From Candidatus Cacconaster merdequi (GTDB lineage Bacteria > Bacteroidota > Bacteroidia > Bacteroidales > UBA932): 52,683 nt of DNA. The notes beneath the pieces were generated by a model that was given only the letters and a program-made list of their open reading frames with translations, made no database searches and was not told the DNA's origin. Shown one piece after another: positions 1-7,335 of this stretch (position 1 is the stretch's first letter; the number at the start of each line of letters is the position of its first letter). The position numbers were made by a program, and so were the translations under genes. Location of the stretch: contig JAGHVK010000046.1 in the NCBI GenBank assembly GCA_018064345.1, positions 1 to 52,683 on the forward strand, given 5' to 3'.

Positions 1-1322
1 CCTGTTCCGTTCCATCCTGTGTTCACGAGGTATGCCTTTGCGCCGCTCTGCTCCATCTTCTTGACGAGTTCCTCAGCATACTTTGTAGGATGCAGTTCGA
101 GGAATGCCTGGCCGAAGCAGGCTGAGAAGGTAGGGGTAGGTTCGGTGATTCCGCGCTCGGTTCCTGCCAATTTGGCGGTGAAACCGCTGAGGAAGTAGTA
201 CTTTGTCTGCTCCTGAGTGAGGATTGATACTGGAGGAAGCACACCGAATGCATCGGCTGAAAGGAAGATTACCTGCTTTGCTGCAGGACCTTCTGATGCA
301 GGACGGACAATCTTGTCGATGTGATAGATAGGATATGAAACGCGGGTGTTCTCGGTAACGCTCTTGTCAGCGAAATCGATCTTGCCCTTCTCGTCTACTG
401 TAACGTTCTCAAGGAGAGCGTCACGGCGGATTGCGTTGTAGATATCAGGTTCTGATTCTTTGTCGAGGTTGATGACCTTTGCATAGCAGCCGCCTTCGAG
501 GTTGAATACGCCGTGGTCATCCCAGCCGTGTTCGTCGTCACCGATGAGAAGACGCTTAGGGTCTGTTGAAAGGGTGGTCTTGCCTGTTCCTGAAAGACCG
601 AAGAAGATAGCGGTGTTCTTGCCGTCCATATCGGTGTTGGCTGAGCAGTGCATTGAAGCGATTCCCTGAAGAGGGAGGAAGTAGTTCATCATTGAGAAAA
701 GACCTTTCTTCATCTCACCGCCGTACCAGGTGTTGAGAATCACCTGTTCCTTGCTTGTTACGTTGAAAGCAACGGCTGTGTCGCTGCGCAGACCCATCTC
801 CTTGAAGTTTTCAACCTTTGCCTTTGATGCGCAGTAAACTACGAAGTCAGGCTCCTGGTCGAACTCTTTCTGGTTCTTCGGACGGATGAACATATTTGTC
901 ACGAAGTGTGCCTGCCATGCAACTTCCATAATGAAACGGACTTTCATACGGGTGTCGGTGTGAGTTCCGCAGAATCCGTCCACTACGAAGAGGCGCTTGC
1001 CTGAAAGTTCGGCGATTGCAAGTTTCTTGAGTTCAGCCCAGTTCTCCTGTGAGAGTTCGTGGTTGTCGTTAGGATACTCAGGGGTGTTCCACCATACGGT
1101 GTCCTTTGAGTTCTCGTCCATAACGATATATTTGTCTTTAGGACTGCGTCCTGTGAAGATGCCTGTCATCACGTTGATGGCGCCAAGCTCTGTCACCTGA
1201 CCTTTGTCGAAACCTTCGAGGCCCGGACAAGTTTCTTCGTTGTACAGCACTTCGTAAGTAGGGTTGTACAAAATCTCAGTCGTACTGGTAATACCGTACT
1301 TTTCAAGGTTGATGTTTGCCAT
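1..1322 (-). CDS. pckA: Phosphoenolpyruvate carboxykinase (ATP), C-terminus cut by window edge
   Basis: This enzyme interconverts oxaloacetate plus ATP with phosphoenolpyruvate plus CO2 in the cytoplasm. In gut Bacteroidales it usually works in the CO2-fixing direction toward succinate; that is family knowledge. Translating the minus strand from the ATG at 1322 gives [18 protein letters not shown], then [16 protein letters not shown], a signature of ATP-type PEPCK. The kinase-1a P-loop GLSGTGKTT is encoded around 574-600. About 440 of roughly 535 codons are present; the C-terminus lies beyond base 1. It is transcribed away from the lysO pair, with a -7-like element 58 bp upstream of the start. 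The identity is secure. Confidence 0.96.
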   Translation of the reverse strand, partial: MANINLEKYGITSTTEILYNPTYEVLYNEETCPGLEGFDKGQVTELGAINVMTGIFTGRSPKDKYIVMDENSKDTVWWNTPEYPNDNHELSQENWAELKKLAIAELSGKRLFVVDGFCGTHTDTRMKVRFIMEVAWQAHFVTNMFIRPKNQKEFDQEPDFVVYCASKAKVENFKEMGLRSDTAVAFNVTSKEQVILNTWYGGEMKKGLFSMMNYFLPLQGIASMHCSANTDMDGKNTAIFFGLSGTGKTTLSTDPKRLLIGDDEHGWDDHGVFNLEGGCYAKVINLDKESEPDIYNAIRRDALLENVTVDEKGKIDFADKSVTENTRVSYPIYHIDKIVRPASEGPAAKQVIFLSADAFGVLPPVSILTQEQTKYYFLSGFTAKLAGTERGITEPTPTFSACFGQAFLELHPTKYAEELVKKMEQSGAKAYLVNTGWNGT

Positions 1323-1379
1323 AATTGTTTTTGATTTATGTAATTTATGTTACTTGATTTCGCAATAGTCCAAATCGCA

Positions 1380-1387
1380 CAAAAGTA
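1380..1387 (-). promoter_or_regulatory. Candidate Bacteroidota -7 element for pckA
   Basis: The minus strand reads TACTTTTG here, matching TAnnTTTG, about 58 bp upstream of the pckA ATG. I see no convincing -33 TTTG at the usual 19-21 bp spacing, so this is a partial match. Confidence 0.45.
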
Positions 1388-1420
1388 CAAAAAATATTCC
1401 ATATTAACGTTTCGTTTTAC

Positions 1421-1428
1421 TACTTTTG
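1421..1428 (+). promoter_or_regulatory. Candidate -7 element abutting the lysO start
   Basis: TACTTTTG matches TAnnTTTG and lies only 5 bp before the ATG at 1434. Transcription from it would begin at or next to the start codon, so the mRNA would be leaderless or nearly so. It is arranged back to back with the pckA element. Confidence 0.45.
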
Positions 1429-1433
1429 TATGT

Positions 1434-1715
1434 ATGATTGCGATTATGCTGGTGCTGGCTTCAGGCTTCGTGGTCGGCTTGCTGCTCCGGGGAAATGAAA
1501 GGATTCCCGTCGGTAAGGTGACTACCGTTTCCATCTGTCTGCTGCTCTTCGTCCTGGGCCTTGAAGTGGGCTCCAATGAACAGTTGCTCTCGAATATCGG
1601 GAACATCGGTGCTACTGCATTCTGCATCGCTTTATTGGGAATGGTCGGAAGCTGTGTCGCTGTAAAGTCATTCAGGAGACTGTATTTCAAATTGAAACAG
1701 CGTGATGAAAGATAG
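1434..1715 (+). CDS. LysO family transporter, N-terminal part (split LysO)
   Basis: This 93-residue hydrophobic protein corresponds to the N-terminal quarter of LysO (YbjE, DUF340), the inner-membrane L-lysine exporter. It holds about three membrane segments: roughly residues 1-18, 29-48 and 55-75. The ATG at 1434 was chosen over an upstream TTG/ATG in the same frame because the upstream stretch overlaps the promoter region and is not hydrophobic. It overlaps the next gene by 11 nt in another frame. The two products sum to about 298 residues, close to single-chain E. coli LysO (299), so the halves probably assemble together. Lysine as substrate is inferred from the family. Confidence 0.75.
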   Translation: MIAIMLVLASGFVVGLLLRGNERIPVGKVTTVSICLLLFVLGLEVGSNEQLLSNIGNIGATAFCIALLGMVGSCVAVKSFRRLYFKLKQRDER

Positions 1716-2322
1716 CCTGATCATCATTTTGTGTTTCCTTGTCGGGATAATCCTCGCCATTGCCGGTCTGCTTCCCGATTGGCTGGAACCGTCACGGTAC
1801 ACGACCTGGATGCTCTATCTTCTTCTGTTCTGCATAGGAGTCGGACTTGGGATGGACAAAGAGGCATTCTCGTCGTTCAAAGGCCGCCGGCCCCGCTACC
1901 TGCTGCTTCCCGTGGCAACAATCCTGGGCACTTTTGCAGGTTGCCTGCTGGCTTTTCTCGTGCTTCATCTGCTGTTATCTGAGACAGTTTCACTGAAAGA
2001 TACCCTGGCCATCGGTTCGGGATTCGGGTATTATTCCCTTTCAAGCGTGATGCTTTCCGAATCAAGAGGTGCTGAAATAGCGACGATTGCGTTGGCTGCC
2101 AATCTTATACGCGAGATACTGACATTGCTTTGCGCTCCCCTCATCGCCAGGTTTTTCGGTCCTTACGCCGTGGTATCCTGCGGAGGTGCTGCATCGATGG
2201 ATACCACTATGGCCGTCGCAGTCCGGGCTGGAGGGTCGAAAATCGCACCTGTTGCATTGTATCACGGATTCCTGCTCACGGTCCTGGTTCCTTTCCTCAT
2301 CACGTTGATTGTCGGAATATGA
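1705..2322 (+). CDS. Lysine exporter LysO family protein, C-terminal part
   Basis: A 205-residue membrane protein matching the C-terminal two thirds of LysO. It begins MKDSLIIILCFLVGIILAIA and has about six hydrophobic segments. The glycine-rich stretch GSGFGYYSLSSVM (about residues 108-120) and the GGAASMDTTMAVAVRAGG stretch (about 155-172) are conserved features of the family. A GTG lies one codon upstream at 1702; the ATG at 1705 is preferred. The 11-nt overlap with the N-terminal gene and the ATGA overlap with the next gene (start 2319) point to translational coupling in one operon. Confidence 0.8.
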   Translation: MKDSLIIILCFLVGIILAIAGLLPDWLEPSRYTTWMLYLLLFCIGVGLGMDKEAFSSFKGRRPRYLLLPVATILGTFAGCLLAFLVLHLLLSETVSLKDTLAIGSGFGYYSLSSVMLSESRGAEIATIALAANLIREILTLLCAPLIARFFGPYAVVSCGGAASMDTTMAVAVRAGGSKIAPVALYHGFLLTVLVPFLITLIVGI

Positions 2323-3662
2323 ATATGACAGATATTATACTGCCTGCTCCCCGAAAGGAGGGCGGAATGAGCCTCAGGGAGGCTCTCTCGAAAAGATGTT
2401 CCACACGCAGCTATTCATCCCGTCCGCTGCCCTTGCAGACTCTTTCCAACCTGTTGTGGGCGGGGTGGGGGTTCTCCCACGCAAACGGTAAGCTGCGTAC
2501 TGCACCTTCTTCGCACAACCGTCAGGAAATGACGTTGTTCGTGATGCTCCCCGAGGGCGTCTATACCTATGATGCCAAGTCAAACAAACTTCTGGCCTGG
2601 ATGGACAAGGATTTGCGCTCTTCCACCTGTATGCAGGAATATGCCACTGTTGCTCCTGTCCAGATCGTGCTTGTATCGGAGACTGCCAAGGTTACAGGCA
2701 AGACTCCGCAGGGAGTCATCGAATCGATATATGCCAATGCAGGCTACATCAGTGAGAATCTGTATCTTGCCGCCGCTGCGGAAGGCTTGGTGACTGTGGC
2801 GCGCGCTATGGTACCTAAGGAAGATGTCGAGCGTGCTCTTGGGCTGGCTCAGACCCAGAAAATCACTTTGGTGCAGACTGTCGGATATGCTCCGGAGCCG
2901 GAGGCTGGCATAAGTCTGTTCAGAAAGATGGCCTCTTACATCTATTTCACACTTCTGCGTGTGAGTGGCTGGAGGTGCCCGGAAACTACGGACACCATCG
3001 AAGTGAACGGGCAGAGACTCTTCTATTCCGTGCGCGGTCCGATGAATGGCAAGCCTGTGGTGCTGATGCACGGTAACGGCGGTTCCCACAAGAGTATGAC
3101 CACACAACAGATACAGCTGGCAAAGGCGGGATATCGTGTATATTGCCCGGATTCGAGAGGTCAGGGAGCAAACAAGCCTCTTGAAGAGTATCATTACGCC
3201 GATATGGCTGAAGACTGCTACTGTTTCATCAAGGCCCTCGGTCTTGAGAAACCTGTGGTGGGAGGTTGGAGTGATGGCGGTATCAATGTCCTTTTGCTGG
3301 AAATGGCTCACCCCGGCACCTGCTCTCTGATTGTTGCCGCCGGTGCCAATCTTTATCCCGAATGTTGCGATGATTTCGAGGGATTCAAGGCTTGGGTACT
3401 GGAGCAGGGGACACCTCTTGCACTGATGATGATTCACGAGCCTCACATAGAGCCATCCGAACTTTCGGCAATAGCGTGTCCAGCGCTGATAACCTGCGGA
3501 AGCAAGGAGATGATTACCGTAGCCCATACCAAACTGATTGCCGATTCAATTCCGGACAGTGAGCTGGAAGTGTTCGAAGGTGACAACCACGGCAGTTATA
3601 TCAAGAGGGACCCGCGTTTCGGAAGACGTATGCTGGAGTTTCTTGCCAGCCACGGTTATTAG
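2319..3662 (+). CDS. Nitroreductase / alpha-beta hydrolase fusion protein
   Basis: A 447-residue two-domain protein. Residues ~15-200 resemble an FMN nitroreductase (SagB-like class), with SKRCSTRSYSSRPLP near the N-terminus and NAGYISENLYLAAAAEGL around 140-157. Residues ~225-447 form an alpha/beta hydrolase: oxyanion loop HGNGG (251-255), nucleophile elbow GWSDG with Ser318, and His424 in GDNHGSY. The usual acidic residue may be Glu397. The start at 2319 overlaps the lysO stop (ATGA); a second ATG lies two codons on. There is no signal peptide, so it is likely cytoplasmic. The substrate is unknown; a reduce-then-hydrolyse activity is only a guess from the fusion. Confidence 0.8.
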   Translation: MNMTDIILPAPRKEGGMSLREALSKRCSTRSYSSRPLPLQTLSNLLWAGWGFSHANGKLRTAPSSHNRQEMTLFVMLPEGVYTYDAKSNKLLAWMDKDLRSSTCMQEYATVAPVQIVLVSETAKVTGKTPQGVIESIYANAGYISENLYLAAAAEGLVTVARAMVPKEDVERALGLAQTQKITLVQTVGYAPEPEAGISLFRKMASYIYFTLLRVSGWRCPETTDTIEVNGQRLFYSVRGPMNGKPVVLMHGNGGSHKSMTTQQIQLAKAGYRVYCPDSRGQGANKPLEEYHYADMAEDCYCFIKALGLEKPVVGGWSDGGINVLLLEMAHPGTCSLIVAAGANLYPECCDDFEGFKAWVLEQGTPLALMMIHEPHIEPSELSAIACPALITCGSKEMITVAHTKLIADSIPDSELEVFEGDNHGSYIKRDPRFGRRMLEFLASHGY

Positions 3663-3670
3663 AAATTGTG

Positions 3671-3678
3671 TATATTTG
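3671..3678 (+). promoter_or_regulatory. Candidate -7 element directly before the kinase-RapZ gene
   Basis: TATATTTG matches TAnnTTTG and sits 5 bp before the ATG at 3684, predicting a leaderless or near-leaderless transcript. No clear -33 TTTG is present. Confidence 0.4.
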
Positions 3679-3683
3679 CGGTT

Positions 3684-5099
3684 ATGAAAGAGATTGACAA
3701 GTTATTCGAAGAGCATACAGGTGAAAAACCTGTCGAGATTGTGGAGCTGCCATCTTCCGGCAGCAACCGCAGGTATTTCCGAGTAAGAGGTTCGAAAGGG
3801 ACGCTGATAGCTGCAAAAGGGACGAGCGTACCTGAGAACATTGCCTTCTGGACAATGGCGAAACATTTCAAGCTCAGAGGTTTGAATGTTCCTACCGTGC
3901 TTGCGCATTCCGAAGATTTCGTATATTATCTTCAGGAAGACCTCGGCAACGACACTCTTTTCAACCTTGTTTCGGAGGGACGCGAGAAGGGATGCTATTC
4001 ACCATCTGAAAAAGAGTTGATAATCAGGGCGGTGGAATGTCTGCCGAAGATTCAGTTCGAAGGAGGGAAGGGCCTTGACTATTCTGTATGCTTTCCTCAG
4101 CCGGAATTCGACCGCAGGATGATATCCTTCGACCAGAACTATTTCAAGTACTGTTTTCTGAAAGCTACCGGAATCGAGTTCAGCGAGATAAGGCTTGACG
4201 AGGATTTCCAGACCATGTCCGATGTCCTTATGCGCAGTATGTCCGACACTTTCCTCTACAGGGATTTCCAGGCGCGGAACGTGATGCTCAAGGATGGGGA
4301 GCCTTATTTCATTGATTTCCAAGGAGGGCGCAAGGGTCCTATCTACTATGACGTGGCATCTTTCATCTGGCAGGCGAAGGCGTTCTATCCTGAAGAGTTC
4401 AAGATGGAACTCGTGGATGCCTATATCAGTTCGTTAAGGAAGTATAAGGAGGTGGACCGTGACGAATTCATAGACACCCTGCGCCATTTCGTCCTTTTCC
4501 GCACGCTCCAGGTACTCGGAGCTTACGGCTTCAGAGGCTATTTCGAGAAGAAGCCTCATTTCCTCCAGAGCGTCCCTTATGCAATGGAAAACCTGCGCAG
4601 GCTCCTCAAGACACCTTTCCGTGAGTATCCGTATCTTTCAGAAGTGCTTCAGGAACTTACATCGCTCAAAGAGTTTACGGACATGAACCGCGACAAGACT
4701 CTCGAAGTGACCGTGTACAGTTTCGCGTACAAGAAAGGCATTCCCAATGACGCCAGCGGAAACGGAGGCGGATATGTGTTCGACTGCCGCGGACTGGAGA
4801 ATCCCGGAAAGTACGAGCATTACCGCCATTTCAACGGTACGGATGCGGAAGTCATAAAGTTCATGGAGGATGATGGCGGTGTCCTCAAGTTTCTTGACAA
4901 TGCATATTCCCTTGTGGATGCGCACGTTGCAAGGTTCATACAAAGGAAGTTCACCCATCTGATGGTGTCCTTCGGATGTACCGGCGGGCAGCACCGTTCA
5001 GTATATTGTGCTGAACATCTTGCTGAACATATCTCCAAGCGTTTCAACGTCAGGGTACACGTCATCCATCGCGAACTTGAGCTGGAAAAACAGTTTTAA
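3684..5099 (+). CDS. AmgK-like sugar kinase fused to RapZ C-terminal domain
   Basis: A 471-residue cytoplasmic fusion. Residues ~1-320 form an aminoglycoside-phosphotransferase-type kinase: an SSGSNRRYFRV glycine-rich region (24-34), catalytic loop YRDFQARN with Asp194 and Asn199, and metal-binding Asp211 in IDFQGG. With a MurU-like gene next door, the best match is AmgK, the anomeric kinase for MurNAc/GlcNAc. Residues ~339-468 match the RapZ C-terminal domain, including GCTGGQHRSV (431-440); E. coli RapZ uses this domain to bind glucosamine-6-phosphate. The RapZ P-loop kinase half is absent. The ATG at 3684 is preferred over an in-frame TTG at 3666 that lies in the promoter. The stop is 13 nt before the MurU-like gene. 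Confidence 0.85.
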   Translation: MKEIDKLFEEHTGEKPVEIVELPSSGSNRRYFRVRGSKGTLIAAKGTSVPENIAFWTMAKHFKLRGLNVPTVLAHSEDFVYYLQEDLGNDTLFNLVSEGREKGCYSPSEKELIIRAVECLPKIQFEGGKGLDYSVCFPQPEFDRRMISFDQNYFKYCFLKATGIEFSEIRLDEDFQTMSDVLMRSMSDTFLYRDFQARNVMLKDGEPYFIDFQGGRKGPIYYDVASFIWQAKAFYPEEFKMELVDAYISSLRKYKEVDRDEFIDTLRHFVLFRTLQVLGAYGFRGYFEKKPHFLQSVPYAMENLRRLLKTPFREYPYLSEVLQELTSLKEFTDMNRDKTLEVTVYSFAYKKGIPNDASGNGGGYVFDCRGLENPGKYEHYRHFNGTDAEVIKFMEDDGGVLKFLDNAYSLVDAHVARFIQRKFTHLMVSFGCTGGQHRSVYCAEHLAEHISKRFNVRVHVIHRELELEKQF

Positions 5100-5112
5100 C
5101 CTTTAGCTTTAG

Positions 5113-5844
5113 ATGAAAGCGCTCATTTTTGCCGCCGGCCTCGGAACGAGGCTCAAGCCTTACACTGAATCTATGCCCAAGGCTCTTGTGCCTGTGGATG
5201 GAGAGCCCCTTTTGAAGATAGTGATGCAGAAACTCATCGCTGCCGGATATGACGACATAGTAATCAACGTGCATCATTTTGCGGATCAGGTGATTGATTA
5301 TGTGACAGCCAATTCCGGATTCGGGGCCAGGGTCTCTTTCTCTGATGAGCGGGATTTGCTGAGGGAAACCGGCGGAGGGCTCAGACATGCTGCCGAACTT
5401 CTGAAGGATTCGGACGGGCCGTTCCTGATTCATAACGTGGATATCATATCCAATCTTGACCTGGACTGGTTCCGCAGGCAGTTCAGGCCGGGCGACCTAG
5501 CTTCGATACTTGTAAGCAACAGGAAGACAGACAGATATTTTCTTTTTGACGAGGAAGGCTCCCTTGTCGGGTGGGAAAACGTGGCAACGGGAGAAGTACG
5601 CAGCCCGTATCCTGGCATCGACCTTGACAGCTGCCGCCCTCTCGCGTTTTCCGGTGTTCACCTTGTCTCTCCTGAAGTTTTTCCTCTTCTTGAAGAATGG
5701 CCTGAGAAGTTCTCAATAGTCGATTTCTACCTTGCCTGCTGCCGCACCAGTACTGTGAGGGCCGCATATTCAGCCGACCTTAATCTTGTGGATGTGGGCA
5801 AGCCTGACGCTTTGTCAGCTGCAAGGGATTTGATACGCGACTAA
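5113..5844 (+). CDS. MurU-like sugar-1-phosphate nucleotidyltransferase
   Basis: A 243-residue Rossmann-type nucleotidyltransferase. It opens MKALIFAAGLGTRLKPYT and continues ESMPKALVPV, the GxGxRxxPxTxxxPK nucleotide-binding signature with its catalytic lysine. INVHHFADQV (around 55-64) and ETGGGLRHA (around 87-95) are typical of MurU/GlmU-type enzymes, and HNVDI (about 107-111) carries a metal-binding Asp. Beside an AmgK-like kinase, the likely reaction is MurNAc-1-phosphate plus UTP to UDP-MurNAc. A hexose-1-phosphate uridylyl- or guanylyltransferase remains possible. Two copies of an inverted repeat follow the stop. Confidence 0.82.
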   Translation: MKALIFAAGLGTRLKPYTESMPKALVPVDGEPLLKIVMQKLIAAGYDDIVINVHHFADQVIDYVTANSGFGARVSFSDERDLLRETGGGLRHAAELLKDSDGPFLIHNVDIISNLDLDWFRRQFRPGDLASILVSNRKTDRYFLFDEEGSLVGWENVATGEVRSPYPGIDLDSCRPLAFSGVHLVSPEVFPLLEEWPEKFSIVDFYLACCRTSTVRAAYSADLNLVDVGKPDALSAARDLIRD

Positions 5845-5866
5845 GAACCATTTCAAAACAGGTTCT
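5844..5866. repeat. Dispersed inverted repeat, copy 1
   Basis: Perfect 6-bp arms AGAACC and GGTTCT flank an 11-nt spacer ATTTCAAAACA. It begins at the last base of the MurU-like stop codon. A second copy follows 7 nt later, and related copies lie near 24919, 35679 and 48368. Confidence 0.7.
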
Positions 5867-5872
5867 AACTTG

Positions 5873-5893
5873 GAACCATTTCAAAACGGGTTC
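5873..5893. repeat. Dispersed inverted repeat, copy 2
   Basis: GAACC and GGTTC arms flank ATTTCAAAACG, one spacer base different from copy 1. It is in the same orientation, offset by 28 bp, and lies just upstream of the candidate NamZ promoter. Confidence 0.7.
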
Positions 5894-5902
5894 TTAAAAA
5901 GC

Positions 5903-5933
5903 TTGGCTTTTTATCAAAGATTTGTTACCTTTG
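5903..5933 (+). promoter_or_regulatory. Candidate NamZ promoter
   Basis: A -33-like TTGG (5903-5906) is followed after 19 bp by TACCTTTG (5926-5933), a full match to TAnnTTTG. The predicted leader to the ATG at 5972 is about 30-35 nt. The two inverted-repeat copies lie directly upstream and could be operator sites. Confidence 0.5.
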
Positions 5934-5971
5934 CACACTATACTGTATATTCTGCTTTAGAATTGATAGGA

Positions 5972-7282
5972 ATGAAAAGGTTTTTGATTTTTCTCTTTTT
6001 CCCGATGTTGATGCTTTCAGCGTGCAATTCGTCTGAATCATTGGCAAATGCAGTTGAGGAAGAAAGGGTGATATTGGGCGACGAGCAGTTTGATGAATAT
6101 CTTCCTCTGCTTGAGGGTAAGAGAGTCGCAGTGTACAGCAACCACACAGGTATAGTCGGAGACTATTCCGAGGGACTTATGGTCCCGGCAGGCAAGACTG
6201 TGAATGAAGAACAGAGTGTCATCCCTTTCGGAACTCCCGCAAGTGAAGGCACTCCTGTTGTATATGGCCCTCATATCGTTGATGCTCTTATCGCCAAAGG
6301 GGTGAACGTTACAGCAATTTTCTCGCCGGAGCACGGTTTCCGTGGCAGCGCTGACGCCGGAGAGAACGTGAGCAGTTCCGTGGATGAGAAGACAGGCGTT
6401 CCTATCCTTTCCCTCTATGAACACGGCACTCATCTCCCAAGCGCTGAGGCTATGTCGGCATTCGATGTGATTGTCGTTGACATTCAGGACGTGGGGCTCA
6501 GGTATTACACCTATTATATCACCATGCATCATCTGATGGAAGCCGGTTCTCTCTATGGCAAGGAGATGATTGTCCTTGACCGTCCAAATCCGAACGGCTT
6601 CTATGTCGATGGCCCTCTCCTCGATATGAAATACAAATCGTCCATCGGCTGGCTCCCTGTGGCTATGGTACACGGGATGACTTTGGGCGAGATTGCATTG
6701 ATGGTGAACGGGGAAGGGTGGCTTCCTGAAGGAAGGACCTGCAATCTTACCGTGATTCCTTGCAGGAATTACACTCATTCCACCAAGTACACTCTACTTA
6801 TGGCTCCTTCCCCGAACCTCAAGGATATGAAGTCGATATATCTTTATTCCTCAACCTGCTTCTTTACGGCTACGCAGGCTCTTGAAGGAAGAGGCACGGA
6901 GTTTCCTTTCGAAGTGTACGGGCATCCGGCAATGAAGAACCGTGATTTTTCATTCATTCCAAGAAGCATTCCGGGAGCGAAGGCTCCTCGTCATCAGGAC
7001 GAAGTCTGCTACGGAGTGGATTTGAGAAGCGTACCGCTCGACTCCATCTGGGCGCAGCAGGTGAATCTGGAATACCTGCTCGACGCATACAATGACCTCG
7101 CAATGGGGGATGACTTCTTCGGAGCCGACAATCTTCATTTCGAGCATCAGATAGGGCAGGGCTATGTCCGCAGCATGATTGAGTCCGGCAGTACCGCCGA
7201 CGTGATAGAAGCGATGTGGTCCGGTGACGTAGAGGCGTTCAAGGTACAGAGAAAGCCTTATCTGCTCTATCCTGAACAATAA
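5972..7282 (+). CDS. namZ: NamZ-like exo-beta-N-acetylmuramidase lipoprotein (DUF1343, GH171)
   Basis: A 436-residue lipoprotein; the signal peptide ends MLMLSAC with lipid-attached Cys18. It belongs to DUF1343, whose characterised members (NamZ) cut single MurNAc residues from the non-reducing end of peptidoglycan chains. Visible family motifs are SPEHGFRG (118-125, with a conserved Glu), DIQDVGLRYYTY (170-181), DRPNPNG (203-209) and HGMTLGE (234-240). Roughly 30 extra residues around 68-100 separate NHTG from the segment that follows, which may be a local insertion. The ATG at 5972 gives a clean signal peptide; the longer frame runs into promoter sequence. Its product would be the substrate of the upstream AmgK-like kinase, and SusC starts 53 nt after its stop. 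Confidence 0.88.
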   Translation: MKRFLIFLFFPMLMLSACNSSESLANAVEEERVILGDEQFDEYLPLLEGKRVAVYSNHTGIVGDYSEGLMVPAGKTVNEEQSVIPFGTPASEGTPVVYGPHIVDALIAKGVNVTAIFSPEHGFRGSADAGENVSSSVDEKTGVPILSLYEHGTHLPSAEAMSAFDVIVVDIQDVGLRYYTYYITMHHLMEAGSLYGKEMIVLDRPNPNGFYVDGPLLDMKYKSSIGWLPVAMVHGMTLGEIALMVNGEGWLPEGRTCNLTVIPCRNYTHSTKYTLLMAPSPNLKDMKSIYLYSSTCFFTATQALEGRGTEFPFEVYGHPAMKNRDFSFIPRSIPGAKAPRHQDEVCYGVDLRSVPLDSIWAQQVNLEYLLDAYNDLAMGDDFFGADNLHFEHQIGQGYVRSMIESGSTADVIEAMWSGDVEAFKVQRKPYLLYPEQ

Positions 7283-7335
7283 ATTTGACAATAATCCATT
7301 TACTTATTCACTTTATTTTTTAACCCCAAACAACT

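Noticed and set aside
1193-1690. Minus-strand frame of 165 codons between pckA and lysO
   Set aside because: It overlaps the pckA start, both -7 elements and the hydrophobic LysO frame; the product looks random.
2580-3527. Open frame of 315 codons on the minus strand
   Set aside because: It lies antisense inside the nitroreductase/hydrolase fusion, whose two catalytic sets are convincing; the shadow product has no recognisable motifs.
7283-7335. A separate SusC promoter in the gap after namZ
   Set aside because: TTTG occurs at 7284 but no TAnnTTTG follows at the right spacing, so I did not call a promoter.
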